Assembly: GCA_004211235.1 (NCBI GenBank)
Contig: SEEY01000297.1
Location: forward strand, 1-5,581
Direction of reading: 5' to 3'
Origin: Rubrivivax sp.
GTDB lineage: Bacteria > Pseudomonadota > Gammaproteobacteria > Burkholderiales > Burkholderiaceae
Length of the DNA stretch: 5,581 bases
How positions within the stretch are numbered: the first letter of the stretch is position 1; every line of letters begins with the position of its first letter. The position numbers were made by a program, and so were the translations under genes. The notes beneath the pieces were generated by a model. That model worked only from the letters and a program-made list of their open reading frames with translations, was not told the DNA's origin and did no database searches. Positions 1-5,581 of this stretch are shown piece after piece.

Positions 1-313
1 CCTGCTGCAGGGCGTGGTGGCGGCACTTGCAGGTTTGATCCTGTCGGCGCGCATCACCAGCGGCCAGCCGAATGCGGCCACCGGTTTCGAGCTGGACGTC
101 ATCTCCGCCTGCGTGCTGGGCGGCGTGTCGCTGTCCGGCGGCAAGGCACGCATCTTCGGCGTCGTCATCGGCGTGCTCATCATGGGCACGGTCGAGAACG
201 TCATGAATCTATTGAACGTCGATGCGTTCTATCAATACCTCGTGCGTGGCCTGATCCTGCTGGCAGCGGTTCTGCTCGACCAACTGAAGACCCGCGGTGA
301 GCGTCGTTCTTGA
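1..313 (+). CDS. araH: AraH-type ABC sugar transporter permease, C-terminal part (5' end outside window)
   Basis: This is the last ~103 codons of an inner-membrane permease of the BPD_transp_2 family (RbsC/AraH/XylH type), which with an ATPase and a periplasmic binding protein imports monosaccharides. The frame is open to the left edge (first full codon at base 2), so the GTG at 14 is an internal valine and not the start. Visible signs are the family motif LGGVSLSGG, a following hydrophobic segment (IFGVVIGVLIMG), the stretch GTVENVMNLLNV and a final hydrophobic helix (YLVRGLILLAAVLLDQ) before a short basic tail. From memory, the ISACVLGGVSL, GTVEN-MNLLN and YLVRGLILLAAV segments match the C-terminus of E. 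coli AraH (L-arabinose permease) more closely than RbsC. Whether the substrate is arabinose, galactose or both cannot be settled here. The next gene begins inside its last codons, so the two are surely co-transcribed. Family is near certain; the araH name is a similarity call. Confidence 0.88.
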   Translation, partial: LLQGVVAALAGLILSARITSGQPNAATGFELDVISACVLGGVSLSGGKARIFGVVIGVLIMGTVENVMNLLNVDAFYQYLVRGLILLAAVLLDQLKTRGERRS

Positions 314-1472
314 TCGGCGCACGCTGCTGGCCGCCGCGCTTGCGAGCGCGCTGCCAGTAGCGCACGCCGCCAAGGCACCGCTGCTGGCCGGCGGCGACAT
401 CTCCGCGCTGACCTGGCTGGAACGCGCCGGCGCCGTCTACAAGGACCGTGACGGCCAGCCCGGTGACTGCCTGGCCATCCTGAAGCGCTACGGCCACAAC
501 ATCGTCCGTATCCGCCTCTACGACCAGACCGGCCCGGGCACTGGCGCCGACGGCTGGTACTGGCCCGAGGGCTCGATGGACCTGCCGGATGTGCTCTCGC
601 TCGCGCGTCGCGCGAAGGCGCTGGGCATGCAGATCCAGTTCAGCTTTCACTACAGCGACTTCTGGACCAACTCGAAGACGCAGGACCCGCCGCATGCCTG
701 GCGGCGCGAGCTTGAGCGCCTGCCCGACGACGCGGCACGCTTCGAGCGCCTGCTGGCGCTCGTCGAGTCGCGCACGCGGGAGGTCATGCAGGCGCTGGTC
801 GATCAGGGCACGCCGCCCGAGTTCGTGTCGCTCGGCGACGAGATCGAGCACGGCCTGCTCTACCCCTGGGGCCGCACGAGCCAATGGCCGCGCCTGGGTG
901 CGCTGCTGAAGGCCGGCCATGCCGCGGTCAAGGCCGTGAGCCCGTCGTCCCGGGTCGTGCTGCACCTGGACGATGGCGGCAACGAGGCCAAGTACCGCGA
1001 CTGGTTCGACAACGCGCGAGCGCAGGGCGTGACGTGGGACGTCATCGGCCCGTCGTATTACCCGTTCTGGACGAAGAAGACCGTCGGCCAGCTGATGAGC
1101 TTCTGCGACACCATCTCGGCCCGCTACGACAGCGACATCCTCGTCATGGAAGCCGGCTTCAACTTCTCGCCGACCCGTGCCGACGGCTGGCCCGGTCAGC
1201 TGGAGAACAACGGCCCTTACCCGGCCAGCATGAGTTCGCCCGCGGGTCAGCGCGACTTCATGGCCGAACTGCTGGCCGCCTGCAAGGCGCATCCGCGCGT
1301 GCTCGGCGTGCTGTACTGGGACCCGGTGATGATCGCCAACCGCAAGGTCGGCTGGGCGCTGAAGGAAGGCTCGGGCGAGCCCGGCCCCAATGTCGTTTCC
1401 AATACGACCCTGTTTGATTTCAACGGCCGGGCCCTGCCCGTGCTGGACATCTGGAAGCAGTACACGCAATGA
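297..1472 (+). CDS. Exported GH53 endo-beta-1,4-galactanase (arabinogalactan endo-1,4-beta-galactosidase)
   Basis: A 391-residue enzyme of glycoside hydrolase family 53 (clan GH-A), a family that cleaves beta-1,4-galactan side chains of pectin and type I arabinogalactan. The start is GTG at 297, the only usable one because an in-frame stop lies at 285-287; it overlaps the permease gene by 17 bases. A signal peptide spans residues 1-24/25, with a twin-arginine-like DRRTLL and an AHA cleavage site, so the enzyme probably acts in the periplasm or outside. Family landmarks in order: GGDIS (32-36), NIVRIRLY (68-75), FHYSDFW (117-123), acid/base Glu182 in LGDEIEHGLLYPWG, IGPSYYPFW (250-258), nucleophile Glu285 in LVMEAGFNF, and GVLYWDP (337-343). 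Length fits a single-domain GH53 with no binding module. Oddities: the usual Asn before the acid/base is Asp181, and the usual WEP near the end is WDP. Family is highly confident; exact polysaccharide specificity is inferred. Confidence 0.93.
   Translation: MSVVLDRRTLLAAALASALPVAHAAKAPLLAGGDISALTWLERAGAVYKDRDGQPGDCLAILKRYGHNIVRIRLYDQTGPGTGADGWYWPEGSMDLPDVLSLARRAKALGMQIQFSFHYSDFWTNSKTQDPPHAWRRELERLPDDAARFERLLALVESRTREVMQALVDQGTPPEFVSLGDEIEHGLLYPWGRTSQWPRLGALLKAGHAAVKAVSPSSRVVLHLDDGGNEAKYRDWFDNARAQGVTWDVIGPSYYPFWTKKTVGQLMSFCDTISARYDSDILVMEAGFNFSPTRADGWPGQLENNGPYPASMSSPAGQRDFMAELLAACKAHPRVLGVLYWDPVMIANRKVGWALKEGSGEPGPNVVSNTTLFDFNGRALPVLDIWKQYTQ
1453..1457 (+). promoter_or_regulatory. Probable ribosome binding site for the SDR gene
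   Basis: GGAAG lies 11 bases before the ATG at 1469, within the last codons of the galactanase gene. Spacing is on the long side, so the four-base ATGA overlap (re-initiation after the galactanase stop at 1470-1472) may matter as much as this site. Confidence 0.4.
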
Positions 1473-2242
1473 GTTCAGTTCCTCGCCTGAAGAACAAGGT
1501 CGCCCTCGTCACCGGCTCCACCCAGGGTATCGGCAAGGCCACCGCGCGCCTGTTCGTCGCTGAGGGCGCCAAGGTCATCCTCAACGGCCTGGCCGCGGAC
1601 ACCGCGCTGGCGCAGGCGCTGCTCCAGGAGCTGGGTGAAGACAACGCGATGTTCGTCGCTGCCGACATCGCCGACGAGGCGGCCGTGCAGGCCATGGTGG
1701 CCGCGGGCGCCGCGCGCTTCGGGCCCATCACCGCGTTGATCAACAACGCCGCCGTCGACGTCTTCGCCGAGCCGCTGGCGATGACGTCCGCCCAATGGCA
1801 GCGCTGCCTGGCCGTCGACCTGGAAGGCGCGCTGCATTGCAGCCGCGCCGTGCTGCCCGGCATGCTGGCCAGCGGCGGCGGTGCCATCGTCAACATCGCC
1901 TCGGTGCACGGGCATCGCATCATCCCGAACTCCTTTCCCTATCCGGTGGCCAAGCATGCGCTGATCGGCCTGACCAAGGCACTGGGCATCCAGTACGCGG
2001 CCCACAACATCCGGGTCAATTCGATCTCGCCGGGGCTGATCCTGTCCGAGCGCGTCGTCGAATGGCTGTCCGGCGCGCCGGAAGACGCGAAGCGGCAGAT
2101 CGAGCTGCTGCCGCCCAAGCGTGTCGGCGAGCCCATCGAGGTGGCCTACACGGCCCTGTTCCTGGCCAGCGACGAAGCGCGCTACATCAATGCCGCCGAC
2201 ATCCTCATCGATGGCGGGCGCTCGCAGCTCTACCACGACTAG
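1469..2242 (+). CDS. Classical short-chain dehydrogenase/reductase (SDR), probable sugar dehydrogenase
   Basis: A 257-residue cytoplasmic NAD(P)-dependent oxidoreductase of the classical SDR family, full length for the group. Landmarks: nucleotide-binding TGSTQGIG at 15-22, the AADIAD adenine-contacting region near 64-69, NNAA (92-95, usually NNAG), catalytic Ser145 in NIASVHG, catalytic pair Tyr158-x3-Lys162 (YPVAK), the RVNSISPG segment (182-189) and the family-typical C-terminal IDGG (247-250). The tetrad Asn position reads Asp117 (VDLEG). The residue at the end of beta-2 is Asn39, neither a clear Asp (NAD) nor a clear Arg (NADP) signature, so the cofactor is open. The ATG overlaps the galactanase stop as ATGA, and GGAAG at 1453-1457 may act as ribosome binding site, so translation is probably coupled. 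Between a galactanase and a regulator, oxidation of galactose or arabinose to the lactone is the likeliest job. SDR motifs alone do not show substrate, so other sugar or polyol dehydrogenases remain possible. Confidence 0.93.
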   Translation: MSSVPRLKNKVALVTGSTQGIGKATARLFVAEGAKVILNGLAADTALAQALLQELGEDNAMFVAADIADEAAVQAMVAAGAARFGPITALINNAAVDVFAEPLAMTSAQWQRCLAVDLEGALHCSRAVLPGMLASGGGAIVNIASVHGHRIIPNSFPYPVAKHALIGLTKALGIQYAAHNIRVNSISPGLILSERVVEWLSGAPEDAKRQIELLPPKRVGEPIEVAYTALFLASDEARYINAADILIDGGRSQLYHD

Positions 2243-2257
2243 CCCTCGCACCTCCGC

Positions 2258-3250
2258 ATGACCGACCCGCGCTCGGATCGTTTCGTCCGCTCCCACCTGA
2301 AGACCCGCCAGCTCGTGCTGCTGGTGGAACTGGGGCGGCACGGTTCGATCCTGCATGCCGCGCAGGCCGCCAACCTGACGCAGCCGGCAGCCTCCAAGCT
2401 GCTGGCCGACCTGGAGCATGCGCTGGGCGTGAAGCTGTTCGAGCGCCTGCCGCGCGGCGTGGCGCCCACCTGGTATGGCGAGGTCATGATCCGCCGCGCG
2501 GGTGCCGCGCTGGCCGAGCTGGATGCCGGCCATCAGGAGGTGATGGAGCTGCTGTCCGGCCTGTCCGGCCGAGTCACGGTGGGTTCGGTGCTGACGCCGT
2601 CCACGACGCTGTTGCCGGCCGCTGTCGTCGCACTGAAGGCGCGCCAGCCGCGTGTGCATGTGGCCATCACGGTGGACACCAGCCGGCTGATGATCGAGCA
2701 CCTGCAGAACGGCGAGCTCGACCTTGTCATCGGCCGCGTGCTGGACAGCGAGTCCGCCGCCCAGCTCACTTTCGAGCCGCTGATCGACGAACCCCACAGC
2801 CTGATCGTCCGCGCCGGCCATCCGCTGGCGGGGCGGGACGACCTCAGCCTGCAGGAGCTGGCACGCCAGAACTGGATCCTGCCGCCCACCGGCAGCATCC
2901 TGCGCGACCGCCTCACGGCGCTGTTCCTGACCGCCGGGCTGGACCAGCCGCAGCAGGCCGTCGAGACGCTGGCACTGCCGGTCATCACCAGCCTGCTGGT
3001 GCAGTCCGACATGGTGGTCGCCCTGCCCGAGGAACTCGTTCGGCCTTACCTGAATGCCGGCCTGCTGGCGGTGCTTCAGCTCGACCTCGGCCTGCGCATG
3101 GACGCCTACGGCATCGTCACCCGCCGCGGCCACCAGCTGCCGCCGGGCGCCGAGCTGATGCTGACCTGCCTGCGCGAGGAAGCACAGAGACGGAGCCCCC
3201 TGCCCAGTCCTGCGCCGCTGGACGCCGGCAGGCCGGGTCGGTCTTCCTGA
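2258..3250 (+). CDS. LysR-type transcriptional regulator (GbpR-like)
   Basis: A 330-residue LysR-family DNA-binding regulator, normally a tetramer that responds to a small ligand. The N-terminal winged helix-turn-helix covers about residues 17-76: it opens with LKTRQLVLLVELGRHGS, has the recognition helix TQPAASKLLADLE (41-53), then LGVKLFER and the RGVAPTWYGE segment. A linker helix follows, then an effector-binding domain from about residue 103 (GRVTVGS) to ~310 with two periplasmic-binding-protein-like lobes, including the conserved ELDLVIGR. The C-terminal ~20 residues are Pro/Ser/Arg-rich and likely disordered. The LKTRQLVLLVEL and GVAPTWYG signature recalls regulators of the GbpR group that control sugar-binding protein genes; this subfamily call is from memory. 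It sits last in the sugar operon, 15 bases after the dehydrogenase stop and in the same direction, so it would be made with the genes it may control rather than from a divergent promoter. No clear ribosome binding site precedes its ATG. Confidence 0.93.
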   Translation: MTDPRSDRFVRSHLKTRQLVLLVELGRHGSILHAAQAANLTQPAASKLLADLEHALGVKLFERLPRGVAPTWYGEVMIRRAGAALAELDAGHQEVMELLSGLSGRVTVGSVLTPSTTLLPAAVVALKARQPRVHVAITVDTSRLMIEHLQNGELDLVIGRVLDSESAAQLTFEPLIDEPHSLIVRAGHPLAGRDDLSLQELARQNWILPPTGSILRDRLTALFLTAGLDQPQQAVETLALPVITSLLVQSDMVVALPEELVRPYLNAGLLAVLQLDLGLRMDAYGIVTRRGHQLPPGAELMLTCLREEAQRRSPLPSPAPLDAGRPGRSS

Positions 3251-3262
3251 GGGGCCGGGCGC

Positions 3263-5203
<1,941 letters not shown>

Positions 5204-5581
5204 CTATGACCTGCCTTCGACACGTCGCGCCACACTGAGAAGGCGCACGCTGATCTTCAGGCCGCTCTGGGTGGCGGGTGGCAGGACGATGTCGAAACGC
5301 ACCTTGTCGTCCACGACCACGAAGTTGATCATGCCCGCCGGGCCGCCCGGGTCAAGCTCCGTGACTGTCAGCACCGGTCGGCCCTGCACGTAGGACAGCA
5401 CCTCGCCGGCACTGGCCGACATGGCCCTCGGCAGGAAGACGATATGCACCCCTTCGGCCGGCTCGCCGCGCGCCAGCCGTTTCACTTCGAGCGGATGCCC
5501 GCTGACGGACCCCGCCGCCGCCGCCGTGCTGCGGAAAGCCTCCAGCACCGGGCCGCTGGCATACACGCCGATGCGCAAGGG
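5204..5581 (-). CDS. YfiR-family (DUF4154) periplasmic regulator, C-terminal part (5' end outside window)
   Basis: The last 125 codons of a YfiR/DUF4154-family protein; the frame stays open to the right edge (last full codon CCC at 5579-5581), so a TTG at 5576-5578 that could look like a start is an internal leucine in PLRIGVYASG. Visible family features are this strand (compare LRLCVLG in relatives), GHPLEVKRLA, VHIVFLP, GRPVLTVTE, AGMINFVVVDDKVRFDI and a final GLKISVRLLSVARRV. Family members are about 170-190 residues with a signal peptide, so roughly 50-60 residues including the export signal are missing here. In Pseudomonas, YfiR is a periplasmic protein that inhibits the cyclase YfiN through its periplasmic domain. 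Here the next gene is a kinase with a YfiN-like periplasmic domain, so this protein probably gates that kinase. The visible part has no cysteine, including at the usual positions in the LRLCV and CHVLF strands. Family is confident; the inhibitory role is inferred. Confidence 0.85.
   Translation of the reverse strand, partial: PLRIGVYASGPVLEAFRSTAAAAGSVSGHPLEVKRLARGEPAEGVHIVFLPRAMSASAGEVLSYVQGRPVLTVTELDPGGPAGMINFVVVDDKVRFDIVLPPATQSGLKISVRLLSVARRVEGRS
5209..5217 (-). promoter_or_regulatory. Ribosome binding site for the hybrid kinase, inside the YfiR-family gene
   Basis: Read on the minus strand this is AAGGCAGGT, ending six bases before the kinase ATG at 5203-5201. It lies in the last codons of the YfiR-family gene, whose TAG (5206-5204) directly touches the ATG. 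The site supports the chosen kinase start and indicates coupled translation, which would fit a fixed ratio of regulator to sensor. Confidence 0.6.

Noticed and set aside
14..16. GTG as the start of a small 99-residue membrane protein
   Set aside because: The frame is open upstream to the window edge and the residues before it continue the permease pattern, so this is an internal codon of a truncated permease gene.
201..1469. A 422-codon open frame on the minus strand, antisense to the GH53 gene
   Set aside because: Same shadow pattern: no domain, Arg/Ala/Gln-rich composition, and full overlap with a gene whose catalytic motifs are clear.
1475..3133. A 552-codon open frame on the minus strand, across the SDR and LysR genes
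   Set aside because: It spans two well-supported genes and the junction between them, and its composition (Gln/Arg/His/Gly-rich) is that of a reverse-frame shadow. No family motif is seen.
3221..3239. Hairpin with a GACGCCGG arm and a CCGGGTC arm near the end of the LysR gene, considered as a terminator
   Set aside because: The stem is about seven pairs with a bulge, it lies inside the coding sequence, and no T-run follows. GC-rich coding DNA produces such hairpins readily.
5509..5526. GCC triplet run in the YfiR-family gene
   Set aside because: It simply encodes a short poly-Ala stretch and is too short to call a repeat feature.

Overview
This 5.6 kb window is GC-rich, gene-dense bacterial DNA with third-position G/C bias. 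It looks chromosomal. The gene content (AraH-like sugar permease, GH53 galactanase, a LysR regulator of GbpR-like type, a YfiR-family protein with a hybrid histidine kinase) suggests a betaproteobacterium of the Burkholderiales. That assignment is inference from composition and protein character, not from a marker gene. There are no RNA genes, mobile elements, CRISPR arrays or long intergenic gaps; the longest clear gap between genes is 15 bases.

Left block, plus strand, about 1-3250: four tightly packed genes that read as the end of one operon. They are (1) the C-terminal part of an AraH-type ABC sugar permease, cut by the left edge; (2) an exported glycoside hydrolase family 53 endo-beta-1,4-galactanase starting at a GTG inside the permease gene; (3) a classical short-chain dehydrogenase whose ATG overlaps the galactanase stop; (4) a LysR-type regulator 15 bases further on. 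A plausible reading is a plant galactan/arabinogalactan utilisation locus. The enzyme cuts galactan outside the cytoplasm, the transporter imports galactose or arabinose, the dehydrogenase oxidises the sugar, and the regulator controls the set. The substrate is inferred from GH53 and AraH similarity.

Right block, minus strand, about 3263-5581: a two-gene signalling operon convergent to the first block, with stops 12 bases apart. A YfiR-family (DUF4154) protein, cut by the right edge, ends directly against the start codon of a membrane-bound hybrid histidine kinase. The kinase's periplasmic domain resembles the CHASE8 domain of the diguanylate cyclase YfiN. The YfiR/CHASE8 input pair thus seems attached to a phosphorelay output instead of a GGDEF domain.

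The points most worth checking are the Asn-to-Asp change next to the GH53 acid/base glutamate, the YfiR plus CHASE8-kinase pairing, and the absence of cysteines in the visible part of the YfiR-like protein. I did not find anything that clearly amounts to a wholly new system.
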